Shown here: positions 1 to 8,345 of the stretch, piece after piece
Layout of the letters: each line of letters begins with the position of its first letter
Numbering within the stretch: the first letter of the stretch is position 1
Assembly: GCA_018666235.1 (NCBI GenBank)
Contig: JABJAB010000084.1
Coordinates: forward strand, 1 to 14,826
Direction: 5' to 3'
DNA: 14,826 bases
Source of the DNA: Ilumatobacter sp.
Lineage (GTDB): Bacteria; Actinomycetota; Acidimicrobiia; Acidimicrobiales; Ilumatobacteraceae
Translations under genes and position numbers: made by a program
Notes under the pieces: model-generated
Databases searched by the model: none
The model's input: the letters and a program-made list of their open reading frames with translations, nothing else
What the model was told of the DNA's origin: nothing

Positions 1-1062
1 CCCGAGCCGGACCAAGACCCCGACCTTGATCTTGATCTCGCGTACGGCGACTACGAGGTGGGCGTGCAGACCATCACCATCACTGACACCTCAGGAGGCG
101 ATCGGGACCTGACCGTCGACGTGTGGTTTCCGCTCATCGACAGCGCAACTGACGGCGCTGGTCCACAGCAGTACATCTTCGCCCCCGGCGTCTACTACGA
201 GTCGCCGTTTGCATTCGCGGTCGGATCGGAGTCGATAGCACCGGACGGTCCCTTCCCCCTGGTGATCTACTCCCATGGCTCGGGCGGGTTGCGATACATC
301 AGCTCCAACTACACCGAGGCGCTGGCCAGCAACGGCTACATCGTGGCGGCCGCCGACCACACTGGTAACACCGCTCTCGAACTCATCACCGGCGCCGAAG
401 TCGACGGGCCATCAAACGCCATCAACCGACCCAACGACGTCACGCGCATCATCGACGCCTTTCTCGACCCCGAGAGCACCGAGACTGTGGGATTCGTGGC
501 GGCAGTGAATCCGGGGCAGATCGCGGTCACGGGCCACTCAGTCGGAGGATTCACGGCCTACGCAATGGCATCGGGGTACTCGACCGACGCCGGAGAATTC
601 GTGGCGGATGAGCGCGTCCTCGCGCTCATCACTCTCGCACCAGCGACGGATGGTCTGACCGACGACCAGTTGCTCTCGATTCAGATTCCAGCGTTGGTGA
701 TGGCGGGCACCGACGACACCAGCACGCCGATCGATCCGAACGTCACCCGCCCATGGAACCAGTCAGCGAGTTCCCCGTCGTACCGAGTCGATCTACTCGC
801 CGCCGAGCACCAGTCTTTTAGCGATGTGTGTGCGTATCAAGACTTTGTGCCCACGCTTCCCGATGTCCCGCAACTCTTCATCGACTTCATCGACGACTAC
901 GCCGAGGAGGGCTGCGAACCAGATGACATGCCGATCGAGCGGGCCCAGGCGATCACCAACACCTTCGCTGTGGCATTCCTCAACGAGGTGTTCAAGGGCG
1001 GCGAGATGATCCAGATCGATGAAGTCGACGAGCAGACGGACCTCGTCTTTCAAGCCGAGTAA
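1..1062 (+). CDS. Alpha/beta hydrolase, PAF-acetylhydrolase-like, 5'-truncated by window edge
   Basis: This is the C-terminal 353 codons of a serine hydrolase. The frame is open to base 1, so the true start and any export signal lie outside the window. The visible part opens with an Asp/Pro-rich linker (PEPDQDPDLDLD, bases 1-36), typical of a spacer behind a signal peptide or lipoprotein anchor, followed by a beta-sheet entry ending in VDVWFP. The oxyanion motif SHGSGG is near bases 271-288. The nucleophile elbow is GHSVGG, with its Ser codon at 538-540. The likely acid lies in GTDDTSTP (about 706-729) and the catalytic His is in AEHQSF (codon 808-810). This order matches the PAF acetylhydrolase/dienelactone hydrolase superfamily. 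The substrate is unknown; exported esterase or lipase activity is inferred. The gene ends 31 nt before the fumarase start on the same strand, so co-transcription is possible. The GTG at 58 is an internal codon, not a credible start. Confidence 0.85.
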   Translation, partial: PEPDQDPDLDLDLAYGDYEVGVQTITITDTSGGDRDLTVDVWFPLIDSATDGAGPQQYIFAPGVYYESPFAFAVGSESIAPDGPFPLVIYSHGSGGLRYISSNYTEALASNGYIVAAADHTGNTALELITGAEVDGPSNAINRPNDVTRIIDAFLDPESTETVGFVAAVNPGQIAVTGHSVGGFTAYAMASGYSTDAGEFVADERVLALITLAPATDGLTDDQLLSIQIPALVMAGTDDTSTPIDPNVTRPWNQSASSPSYRVDLLAAEHQSFSDVCAYQDFVPTLPDVPQLFIDFIDDYAEEGCEPDDMPIERAQAITNTFAVAFLNEVFKGGEMIQIDEVDEQTDLVFQAE

Positions 1063-1093
1063 GTCTTCCGGGCCGAGCAATAGGCTCACGTCC

Positions 1094-2746
1094 ATGGCTG
1101 ACGCTGACTTCGATTACACCGAAATGTTCCCGTTGGGGCCCGACGAGACTGAGTACCGACTCGTCTCCGCTGATGGTGTCTCGACCTTCGAGACACCCGA
1201 AGGAACCTTCCTCAAGGTCGAGCCGGACGCGATTCGCAAGCTCACTGCTGAGGCGATGCACGACATTGCACACTTCTTGCGCACCAGCCATCTTGAACAG
1301 CTGCGCAAGATTCTTGACGACCCCGAGGCCTCCGACAACGACAGATTCGTCGCCCTTGACCTCCTGAAGAACGCGGCGATCGCTGCCGGCGGCGTACTGC
1401 CGATGTGCCAAGACACCGGCACCGCGATCGTCAAGGGCAAGAAGGGAGAGTACGTGTTCACCGGCGGCGGCGACGAAGAGCAGATCGCCCGGGGCATTGC
1501 CGACACCTACCTCACCACCAACCTTCGCTACAGCCAGATGGCGCCGCTCGACATGTACACCGAGAAGAACACCGGCACGAACCTCCCGGCAGAAATCAAG
1601 ATCAATGCGGTCGACGGCGATGCCTACAAGTTCCTCTTCATGGCCAAAGGCGGAGGCTCCGCCAACAAGAGTTTTCTGTTCCAAGAGACCAAGGCACTGC
1701 TGAACGAAGCCACGTTGCTGCCGTGGATCTTCGACAAGATTCAGGCGATTGGTACCTCGGCGTGCCCGCCGTATCACCTTGCGATCGTCATCGGCGGCAC
1801 ATCTGCTGAGATCGCCGTCGAGACTGCCAAGCTCGCCAGCGCTCATTACCTCGATGGACTCCCGACCACCGGTTCGCCGTCCGGCCACGCCTTCCGCGAC
1901 CTCGACCTCGAAGCCAAGGTCTTGGAGCTTGCTCAGAGCACTGGTGTGGGGGCGCAGTTCGGCGGCAAGTACTTCTGCCACGACGTCCGCATCGTTCGCC
2001 TCCCCCGGCACGGCGCGTCGTGCCCGGTCGGCATGGCGGTGTCGTGCTCAGCGGACCGCCAGGCGATGGGCAAGATCACTGCGGATGGCCTGTTCCTCGA
2101 ACAGCTCGAGACCGACCCGGCACGCTTCCTCCCGGCAGTTGGATCCGAGGACCTGCTCGACGCCGAGCCGGTCCACATCGACCTCAACCGGCCGATGGAC
2201 GAGATCCGTGCCACGCTCGCTGAACTCCCGGTCACGACGCAGGTGATGCTGACCGGCCCGATGATCGTGGCGCGTGACATCGCGCACGCCAAGATCAAGG
2301 AGCGTCTCGACGCTGGTGAGGAGATGCCGCAGTCCTGGAAGGACCACGCGGTGTACTACGCCGGTCCCGCCAAGACCCCTGAGGGCTACGCGTCGGGTTC
2401 CTTCGGCCCCACAACGGCTGGACGCATGGATTCCTACGTCCCGGAATTTCAGGCGGCCGGCGGGTCCATGGTGATGCTCGCCAAGGGCAACCGTTCGCAA
2501 CAGGTCACTGACTCGTGCAAGGACAACGGTGGGTTCTACCTCGGTTCCATCGGCGGCCCGGCTGCCCGACTGGCGCTGGACAACATCCGGAAGGTCGAGG
2601 TGCTCGAGTACCCCGAGTTGGGCATGGAGGCCATCTGGAAGATCGAAGTCGAGAACTTCCCAGCCTTCATCGTCGTCGATGACAAAGGCAACGACTTCTA
2701 CGCCAAGGTGCGGGCCGAAGCCTCGATGCCTGTCTCGCTGCGCTGA
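1094..2746 (+). CDS. fumA: Fumarate hydratase class I (iron-sulfur, FumA/FumB type)
   Basis: This 550-residue protein interconverts fumarate and L-malate in the TCA cycle and is oxygen-sensitive because it uses a [4Fe-4S] cluster. It matches the E. coli FumA/FumB family over its whole length (about 548 residues). Three cluster cysteines are visible: Cys105 in CQDTGT, Cys224 in SACPPY and Cys310 in ASCPVGM. Other family blocks are GGGDEEQIARG, NLRYSQMAPLDMY, AKGGGSANK, FVIGGTSAE-like VIGGTSAE, GAQFGGKYF, RDIAHAK, YYAGPAKTPEGYASGS and GNRSQQVTD, ending with FPAFIVVDDKGNDFY. I chose the ATG at 1094 over an in-frame ATG at 1019. The longer form overlaps the upstream hydrolase and adds a Ser/Arg-rich segment foreign to the family, whereas MADADFDYTEMFPL aligns with the FumA N-terminus. 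The Shine-Dalgarno signal is weak (AGG at 1082-1084). The gene faces the TAP-like hydrolase tail to tail with one base between stops. Confidence 0.97.
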   Translation: MADADFDYTEMFPLGPDETEYRLVSADGVSTFETPEGTFLKVEPDAIRKLTAEAMHDIAHFLRTSHLEQLRKILDDPEASDNDRFVALDLLKNAAIAAGGVLPMCQDTGTAIVKGKKGEYVFTGGGDEEQIARGIADTYLTTNLRYSQMAPLDMYTEKNTGTNLPAEIKINAVDGDAYKFLFMAKGGGSANKSFLFQETKALLNEATLLPWIFDKIQAIGTSACPPYHLAIVIGGTSAEIAVETAKLASAHYLDGLPTTGSPSGHAFRDLDLEAKVLELAQSTGVGAQFGGKYFCHDVRIVRLPRHGASCPVGMAVSCSADRQAMGKITADGLFLEQLETDPARFLPAVGSEDLLDAEPVHIDLNRPMDEIRATLAELPVTTQVMLTGPMIVARDIAHAKIKERLDAGEEMPQSWKDHAVYYAGPAKTPEGYASGSFGPTTAGRMDSYVPEFQAAGGSMVMLAKGNRSQQVTDSCKDNGGFYLGSIGGPAARLALDNIRKVEVLEYPELGMEAIWKIEVENFPAFIVVDDKGNDFYAKVRAEASMPVSLR

Positions 2747-2747
2747 C

Positions 2748-4448
2748 TCAACAGGCGGCGAGCGCCTCGCCGATCGCAGCGTCAGCGGCCGTGGAGGTGA
2801 CAGCGAGGACGACATGGCTGATCGTCTGATCGCCGAGTTGATTCACTCGGCCTGCTGCGCACTGGGCGGAATCGGCATCGAGACCCATCCCGAATTCGAA
2901 CACGCTGACAAGTAGCCGCTCAGATTCAACGTCTCCGTGACCGAACAGAATGTCGCCGAGCTCCTCATTGGATGGGTCCCTACCCGCCTGATCAAGGAAC
3001 GGGCACTCGAGCCCATCGACGGGCTGCACACCATCGAGCAGTTGACGCACGACCGCATCATTGATGCAATCTGTCGGCGCCGGAAATGCAGTGTGGCCCA
3101 CGCCGTTCCACACGATGTCGACAGCGCTCTCGAGCGCCTCGGCAAAGACCGGCGCATGTTGACCCGGAGTCAACGGATCGAACTCGGTACCGATCACAAG
3201 AATCGTTGTGGCCACCTCAACAGCCTCGACCGGCGCCAACATCTCTTCGTTGACCGGAATGCTGTCGCAGTACGACCAGTCGTCGATGACGTGTCGGAAG
3301 TCGGCGCAGTAGATCACGATGTTGGCGATTTCGAACGGCTCGGCCGGCTCGTCGAGGGCATCGGAGCTGATCGCGGCGTCGGTCGAAATGAGCGATGCAA
3401 GCGCCGAGGCATCGCCTTCAGACGCGTCAGCCACGCCGGTGGCAAGCAGCTCCCAGTCGCCGGAATAGCTCATCGACGATGCGATCAACTCGGCATACGC
3501 GTCGTCATCGACCACGTCGGGAGAACCAGCAAAATCGTCGGTGGGCAAGGCTCCGATCCTCGCAACGAGCTCGTCGAGCACCGCCTCGCTGTCGGCACCC
3601 GGTACACACCGATCGCTCGCGTCGCAGAGTTCACTGAAGCGCCGGATCGCTCCCGGGATGCCGTCGGCGGCGTAGTACGGGAATCCGTCTTCGAAATAAC
3701 CATCGGCCGACCCGATCAACGGGTCGGTGGCTCCATCGAGCACGAACCGTCCCACCGTGTCGGGGTACTGAGCTGCATATGCGGCACCGAGCGTGGCGCC
3801 ATAGCTGTATCCGAGGTAGTCGAGCCGTAGTTCGCCGAGCGCCACTCGGATCGCCTCCATGTCGCTCGCCGAGTACGGAGCAGCGAGATGTGCGGCAAGC
3901 GGGCCGGTCGCATCGGCACAGGCCTCCATCAGGAAGTCGTCGCTGATGTCTGGGTTGTCGCCACACGAGATGGCCGGGACCGAATTGGCGACGCCACGCG
4001 GATCCCAGGACACGATGTCGAAGGCCCGCAAGATCTCGATGGGAAATGCCGACCGGATCCCCCACGCGAATTCGACACCCGACCCGCCAGGACCACCAGG
4101 GTTGATGAGTAACGAACCGCGACGATCCCCCGTCGCAGCGTGGCGAGTCAGGGCCAAGTCCACCGTGTCATCGGCCGAGGAGTCAAACGGGTCCATCGGC
4201 GCGGTCAAGGTGGCGCATTCCCACCCGTCGGTTTCGACGACGACTGACTCAGGAATGCCGAAGGCCTCGCACGATGACCACTCGATTTCACTCGCTGGTG
4301 GGATGACTGGAGCGTTGGCGGCTGACCCGATCTGGTCAGACCGTTCGGTCGTCACGTCGATTGACGGCGCGCACGCGGCAGCGGCAAGCGCCACGGTCAG
4401 GAGGCCGGCCAACCGAAACCTGTTGGTGTGCAGGAACCGTTCTGTCAC
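2748..4448 (-). CDS. TAP-like alpha/beta hydrolase lipoprotein (tripeptidyl aminopeptidase family)
   Basis: A 566-residue exported serine hydrolase resembling the actinobacterial tripeptidyl aminopeptidase/SlpD-SlpE group, expected to release short peptides from N-termini outside the membrane. The N-terminus has basic residues, a hydrophobic core (residues 13-25) and Cys26 in AAAAC, a relaxed lipobox, so membrane anchoring by a lipid is likely. Family motifs are INPGGPGGSG (115-124, oxyanion region), GYSYG (213-217, nucleophile Ser215), GTEFDPLTP (420-428, Asp424) and GVGHTAF (449-455, His452), the last two within the C-terminal TAP-like domain. About 80 further residues follow (487-566), including Cys530 and a terminal Cys566. 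The protein is very acidic and lysine-poor. The start is GTG at 4446-4448, overlapping the stop of the upstream crotonase gene by 4 nt (GTGA), which implies translational coupling. Peptidase rather than esterase activity is inferred from the family only. Confidence 0.9.
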   Translation of the reverse strand: MTERFLHTNRFRLAGLLTVALAAAACAPSIDVTTERSDQIGSAANAPVIPPASEIEWSSCEAFGIPESVVVETDGWECATLTAPMDPFDSSADDTVDLALTRHAATGDRRGSLLINPGGPGGSGVEFAWGIRSAFPIEILRAFDIVSWDPRGVANSVPAISCGDNPDISDDFLMEACADATGPLAAHLAAPYSASDMEAIRVALGELRLDYLGYSYGATLGAAYAAQYPDTVGRFVLDGATDPLIGSADGYFEDGFPYYAADGIPGAIRRFSELCDASDRCVPGADSEAVLDELVARIGALPTDDFAGSPDVVDDDAYAELIASSMSYSGDWELLATGVADASEGDASALASLISTDAAISSDALDEPAEPFEIANIVIYCADFRHVIDDWSYCDSIPVNEEMLAPVEAVEVATTILVIGTEFDPLTPGQHAPVFAEALESAVDIVWNGVGHTAFPAPTDCINDAVVRQLLDGVQPVDGLECPFLDQAGRDPSNEELGDILFGHGDVESERLLVSVFEFGMGLDADSAQCAAGRVNQLGDQTISHVVLAVTSTAADAAIGEALAAC

Positions 4449-5263
4449 CTCTGATTGCCGAGCTCAGCTGCCAATTCACCCAGGCGACGCTCGCCCTCAG
4501 GAGTCTGTCCTCCGCGGTCCATGAACGCGGCCATGGCGGCCACGGTTTCGTCGTTGCCAAGCAGTGCGCTAAAGGCGGTTCCCTCGGCGAGAAGTTCGCC
4601 TTCGATGCCCTGTTCCGAACGCAGCACGCTGGCTTTGGCCGCAGCGACGGCTGCGGGAGGGAAACTCGCAATTCGACTGGTGAGACGATCGATGAACGCG
4701 TCGATCGCATCCGGTTCGATGATGCGATTGATCATCCCCCATCGTTCCGCGGTGGCAGCATCGACGTCGTCACAGCCCAAGATGACTTCGAGCGCCCGGC
4801 CACGTCCGACGAGCCGCGGGAGCCTGACAGTTCCGCTGCCTCCGGGGATGATTCCGAGCGCCACCTCGGGTTGGTTGAAAATGGCGCTCGGCGTCGCGAA
4901 GCGCATGTCGCAGCTCATCGCCAGTTCGTTGCCACCGCCGCCGACGCGACCTTCAATGACGGCAATGGTGGGCTTTGGCATCGTGCGGAACGTCTCACAC
5001 ATGCGGTGAAAGTTGTTCAGCGCTGTGGGCGGTGCCGCGTCAGTCGGCATCTGCTGGATTGCTTCGACATCGAAGTGGGCGATGAACCACTCAGAGTTGG
5101 CGGACCGCAGCACAACCGCACGCACCTCAGCCGACGCCGCCAACTCTGCACCAGCCTTGGCGATCTCGATGAAGACATCGACGCTCAGCAGATTGATCGG
5201 CGGGTGATCGATGGTGAGCGTGGCGACGCCACGGTCATCGATGGTGATGGCAACCGCAGCCAC
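4445..5263 (-). CDS. Enoyl-CoA hydratase/isomerase (crotonase) family protein
   Basis: A 272-residue cytoplasmic crotonase-fold enzyme acting on acyl-CoA thioesters. The second oxyanion loop and helix read EGRVGGGGNELAMSCD (104-119), and Glu113 matches the first catalytic glutamate of rat hydratase (Glu144). NQPEVALGIIPGGSG (130-144) supplies Glu133, matching the second (Glu164). Both acids are therefore present, consistent with a true hydratase. The first oxyanion segment is SEWFIAHFDVEAI (57-69) rather than the usual AGAD-type sequence, so the exact reaction is uncertain and isomerase or other crotonase chemistry is possible. The start is GTG at 5261-5263, 4 nt after the LLM gene's stop; the stop overlaps the start of the TAP-like hydrolase gene. 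The gene is the third in a four-gene minus-strand run. A role in fatty-acid or acyl-CoA degradation is the default inference; the substrate is not visible. Confidence 0.92.
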   Translation of the reverse strand: MAAVAITIDDRGVATLTIDHPPINLLSVDVFIEIAKAGAELAASAEVRAVVLRSANSEWFIAHFDVEAIQQMPTDAAPPTALNNFHRMCETFRTMPKPTIAVIEGRVGGGGNELAMSCDMRFATPSAIFNQPEVALGIIPGGSGTVRLPRLVGRGRALEVILGCDDVDAATAERWGMINRIIEPDAIDAFIDRLTSRIASFPPAAVAAAKASVLRSEQGIEGELLAEGTAFSALLGNDETVAAMAAFMDRGGQTPEGERRLGELAAELGNQR

Positions 5264-5267
5264 GGAA

Positions 5268-6176
5268 TCAGCCGATCAGTGAGGTGACAGCCTCACGAGT
5301 GGCTGCCGCTTCGTCGGGGTTGCCGGGGAACTCGACCGTTGCGAACTCGGTGACGCCGAGGTCGGCCAGCGCGCTGATGCGCTCGGTCACCTCTGCGGCT
5401 GTGCCGGTGATTGCAATGTCCTCCGGTCCCGCTGCGCCTTCCCGATCGAGCATCGCTCGGTATGAGGGCAGCGAGCCGTAGATCTCGAAGACCTTCGCCG
5501 CACGTTCCTTCGCTCCAGCGAAGTCGGACGTGACGCACACGGGCAGGGCTGCGACGACTCGGGGTGTCGGTCGACCGGCTGCTTCGGCAGCGGCATTGAT
5601 CGTCGGCACGATGTAGTCGCCAAGCGTCTTGGGGCCGGTGCACCACGTGATCGTGCCGGCCGCCATTTCGGCGGTGATCTTGAGCATCTGCGGTCCGAGT
5701 GCGGCGACGACAGTGTCGAACGGTTGCGCTCCCTTGGCGTTGATGGCGCCGTAGGTGGTGTAGTCCTCGCCCGCGTACTGCACCGGTTGACCCTGCGAGA
5801 GCGGCCCGAGAATGCTGAGGTAGTCGCGGATATGGCGGATCGGCTTGTCGTAGCTCATCCCCATCATGTTCTCGATGACGACCTTGTGGCTGAGTCCGAT
5901 ACCGAGCGTGAGTCGACCTTCCGACGCCGCGCTCACGGTGAGTGCCTGCTGGGCGATCGCCATCGGGTGGCGCGGATAGGTCGGGACCACGGACGTGCCG
6001 AGTTCGATACGCGGCACCTCTCGTCCGACGATGGCAAGCGTGGTCAGTGCGTCGTGGCCGAAGATATTGGGCGCCCAGTACGAGGCGTAACCATCAGCTT
6101 CCGCTTGTCGAGCCTCGGCGACGACATCGTCGATCGTGCCTTCGTTGAGTGTTCCTCCGAAATATCCAATGCGCAT
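5268..6176 (-). CDS. LLM-class F420-dependent oxidoreductase (luciferase-like)
   Basis: A 302-residue TIM-barrel flavin/F420 enzyme of the luciferase-like monooxygenase family, most likely using reduced or oxidised F420 rather than FMN. Diagnostic blocks are the N-terminal strand MRIGYFGG, IELGTSVVPTYPRHP (57-71), GRLTLGIGLSH (87-97) and LGPQMLKITAEMAAG (160-174). From memory it resembles the MSMEG_4879-type mycobacterial subgroup. The substrate is unknown. The ATG at 6174-6176 follows the ABC-F stop by 10 nt and the gene is followed by the crotonase gene after 4 nt, so it is almost certainly transcribed with them. Its length is normal for the family and I see no missing block. If it is F420-dependent the host must make F420, as actinobacteria commonly do; no F420 biosynthesis gene lies in this window. 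Confidence 0.9.
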   Translation of the reverse strand: MRIGYFGGTLNEGTIDDVVAEARQAEADGYASYWAPNIFGHDALTTLAIVGREVPRIELGTSVVPTYPRHPMAIAQQALTVSAASEGRLTLGIGLSHKVVIENMMGMSYDKPIRHIRDYLSILGPLSQGQPVQYAGEDYTTYGAINAKGAQPFDTVVAALGPQMLKITAEMAAGTITWCTGPKTLGDYIVPTINAAAEAAGRPTPRVVAALPVCVTSDFAGAKERAAKVFEIYGSLPSYRAMLDREGAAGPEDIAITGTAAEVTERISALADLGVTEFATVEFPGNPDEAAATREAVTSLIG

Positions 6177-6186
6177 GCCGACATGG

Positions 6187-7803
6187 CTAGCTCATTGAGA
6201 CCAGGTCGAGCCAGCTCTCGGAGTAGTAATCCACGTCGCCGTCAGGCATCAGCAGCACTTTGGTCGGTTGGAGTTCACGAACGAATTCCTCGTCATGGCT
6301 GACAAGGATGATCGCGCCGGGCCAGTCGACGAGTGCTGCGGCGACGGCATCGCGCGACGGCGGGTCGAGGTTGTTGGTCGGCTCGTCGAGCAGCAAGACG
6401 TTGTTGCGACCGACCATCAGCATCGACAGTGCCAGCTTTGTCTTTTCTCCACCTGACAAGGTGCCGGCGTCTTGGAACACCTTCTCCCCAGAGAGGCCGA
6501 ACATGCCGAGCAATCCGCGGAGTTGGGTTTCGCCCAATTCAACGTCGGCCGGAACAGCCCGACGAATGTTGTCGAGCAGAGACTCGTGCACCATGAGATT
6601 GTCGTGTTCCTGGGCGTAATAGCCAGCGTGCACCTGGTAGCCCCACTTAAAATCGCCGAGGTTCGCTTCGGTCTCGCCGGCCAAGATCCGCAACAGGCTC
6701 GTCTTGCCGGCGCCATTGAGGCCAAGTACCAGCAGACGTTCACCCTTGCCGAGATCGAAGCTGATGTCTTCGAAGATCGACGGGCCTCCGTACCCCTTGC
6801 ACAACCCGGTCGCCGTGATCACGGTGTTGCCACATTTGGGCGGCGGCGGGAAGCGGACACTCATCGTCTTGGTCGACTGAGGTCCACGCACGCGATCGGT
6901 CTCAAGGCGAGCAATACGTTTCTCGACGCTGTGCGCCATGGCTGCCTTGGTGGCCTTGGCGCCGAATCGGTCGACGACGGTTTGGAGCCGGTCGATCTCC
7001 TTGGCCTGCAACGTTGCCTTCTTGGCGAGGCGAACCTCGTCGTCGGCGCGGGCGCGCTTGTACTGCGTGTAGGTGCCCTTGTATTCGAAAATCTCGCCAA
7101 CGGCAGTCTCGGATGCACGGTCAAGGTGAATGACGCGGGTGATCGCCTCATCGAGCAGTTCGAGGTCGTGACTGATCACGAGGAGCGCACCTTTGTACTG
7201 ACGCAGGAAACCGAGCAGCCATTCCTTGGCATCGACATCGAGGTGGTTGGTCGGCTCGTCGAGGCACAGCACGTCGGATCCGGCGAACAAGATGCGCGCG
7301 AGTTCGACCCGGCGGCGCTCGCCACCGGACAGCGTGCTGATCGGCTGGTCGAGCCGTTCGTCAGGGATACCGAGACCGGCGGCCATGGCCCTGGCCTCGC
7401 TTTCGGCGCCGTAGCCCCCGTTGGTACGGAACGACTCCTCGGCGTTGATGTATCGCGTGACGTTGCGCTCGTCGGGATTCTCCTCCATGGCGATGCGCAG
7501 CTTCTCGATCTTGACCATCTCGTCGTCGATGCCCCGCCCCGAGAGCACGTGCGTCACGCACGATCGACCATCGAGCGCCGAGTCAATCTTCGGATCCTGC
7601 GGCAGATACCCGAAGCCGCCCTTACGCAGGACATTGCCAGTCTTTGGTTCGGCTGCACCGCCCAGCACCTTGAACATCGAGGTCTTGCCCGCACCGTTGC
7701 GGCCGACGATTCCGACCTTGTCCCGTGGCATCACGGTGAAGCTGGCGGAGTCGACCAGCAGTCGCCCACCCACTTCCACCGAAATTGCCTGTGCTTGCAG
7801 CAT
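6187..7803 (-). CDS. ABC-F family ATP-binding protein
   Basis: A 538-residue soluble protein with two ABC ATPase domains and no membrane segments, as in ABC-F factors that act on the ribosome. Domain 1 has Walker A GRNGAGKT (34-41), signature LSGGE (158-162) and Walker B LDEPTNHLD (181-189). The charged inter-domain linker, about residues 240-310, corresponds to the element that reaches the P-site tRNA in characterised ABC-Fs. Domain 2 has Walker A GLNGAGKT (361-368), LSGGE (449-453) and LDEPTNNLD (472-480). From memory it resembles mycobacterial Rv1473 more than EttA. A translation-factor or antibiotic-protection role is possible and cannot be told from sequence alone. It heads the minus-strand run. 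GGAGG lies only 2 nt before the ATG (7801-7803), closer than is usual, so initiation may be leaderless. The 5' end is divergent from the DUF2752 gene 44 nt away. Confidence 0.95.
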   Translation of the reverse strand: MLQAQAISVEVGGRLLVDSASFTVMPRDKVGIVGRNGAGKTSMFKVLGGAAEPKTGNVLRKGGFGYLPQDPKIDSALDGRSCVTHVLSGRGIDDEMVKIEKLRIAMEENPDERNVTRYINAEESFRTNGGYGAESEARAMAAGLGIPDERLDQPISTLSGGERRRVELARILFAGSDVLCLDEPTNHLDVDAKEWLLGFLRQYKGALLVISHDLELLDEAITRVIHLDRASETAVGEIFEYKGTYTQYKRARADDEVRLAKKATLQAKEIDRLQTVVDRFGAKATKAAMAHSVEKRIARLETDRVRGPQSTKTMSVRFPPPPKCGNTVITATGLCKGYGGPSIFEDISFDLGKGERLLVLGLNGAGKTSLLRILAGETEANLGDFKWGYQVHAGYYAQEHDNLMVHESLLDNIRRAVPADVELGETQLRGLLGMFGLSGEKVFQDAGTLSGGEKTKLALSMLMVGRNNVLLLDEPTNNLDPPSRDAVAAALVDWPGAIILVSHDEEFVRELQPTKVLLMPDGDVDYYSESWLDLVSMS

Positions 7804-7847
7804 GTCCTCCAGGCTAGGAGCGCTGGGGCGAGCTACGGTCGGATCTC
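7804..7847. promoter_or_regulatory. Divergent intergenic region between ABC-F and DUF2752 genes
   Basis: Only 44 bases separate the two divergent start codons, so any promoters for the ABC-F run and for the DUF2752 gene must overlap here or extend into the opposite coding sequence. I see no clear -35/-10 pair. Neither gene has a well-spaced Shine-Dalgarno sequence, which would fit leaderless transcripts, common in actinobacteria. This is an assignment by position only. Confidence 0.4.
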
Positions 7848-8342
7848 ATGGAGTCGGCGGTGTCACCTCTGGCACGCCCGCTTGAAGCGGCTCGTGCGTT
7901 TCACGACCCGCTCCCCACCGCTCAACGACCGTCGCTCCTCAGCACGGCCGCTGCCATTCCGCTCGCCTGCGCTGGGTTTGCTGCAGCCGCAGCGGTCCAC
8001 GTGGTAGCCGACAACCCGGGATCCGGCGAAGGCGGGCTGACGCCGTGCCCGATTCGGGCACTCACCGGCCGGTGGTGTCCCGGCTGCGGTCTCACTCGGG
8101 CGACGCATCACCTGTTCCGCGGCAACATTGCACAGGCGTTGTCGTTCAATCTGTTCGTTCCGATAATTCTCGCGGCGCTGGTCACCATGTGGATCGTCTG
8201 GCTACGCGTCGCCACCGGACGCGGGGTGCCAGCGTGGGTGATGGCACTACGCGTACGGACCTACGTTGCCGCTGGAGCCGTGCTGACGATCTTTACCATC
8301 GCTCGCAACTTCGAGAGCGCCGGAGCACTACGCGGGGGGTAG
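7848..8342 (+). CDS. DUF2752 family membrane protein
   Basis: A 164-residue protein with the hallmark of DUF2752: Cys67-Pro followed by RWCPGCGLTRA (75-85), i.e. a CPxCG-type cysteine pair (Cys77, Cys80) with conserved Trp76 and Thr-Arg. Hydrophobic segments lie at about 31-54, 100-121 and 137-152, predicting two or three membrane helices with the cysteine motif between the first two. The family has no established function; the cysteines could bind metal or take part in redox chemistry, which is speculation. The ATG at 7848 has no clear Shine-Dalgarno sequence. The basic/proline-rich N-terminus before the first helix might mean a later start, but no better-placed start is obvious. The gene stands alone on its strand, divergent from the ABC-F gene and convergent with the SGNH lipoprotein gene. 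Confidence 0.85.
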   Translation: MESAVSPLARPLEAARAFHDPLPTAQRPSLLSTAAAIPLACAGFAAAAAVHVVADNPGSGEGGLTPCPIRALTGRWCPGCGLTRATHHLFRGNIAQALSFNLFVPIILAALVTMWIVWLRVATGRGVPAWVMALRVRTYVAAGAVLTIFTIARNFESAGALRGG

Positions 8343-8345
8343 CAG

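Noticed and set aside
992..2011. Minus-strand 339-codon open frame opposite the fumarase
   Set aside because: Antisense to a full-length fumarase with all cluster cysteines; composition is that of a shadow frame.
2937..3830. Plus-strand 297-codon open frame opposite the TAP-like hydrolase
   Set aside because: Arg/Asp/Val-rich composition typical of antisense frames in GC-rich DNA; the minus-strand protein has clear catalytic motifs.
6472..8007. Plus-strand 511-codon open frame opposite the ABC-F gene
   Set aside because: The opposite strand encodes complete Walker A, signature and Walker B motifs twice; this frame has no recognisable domain.
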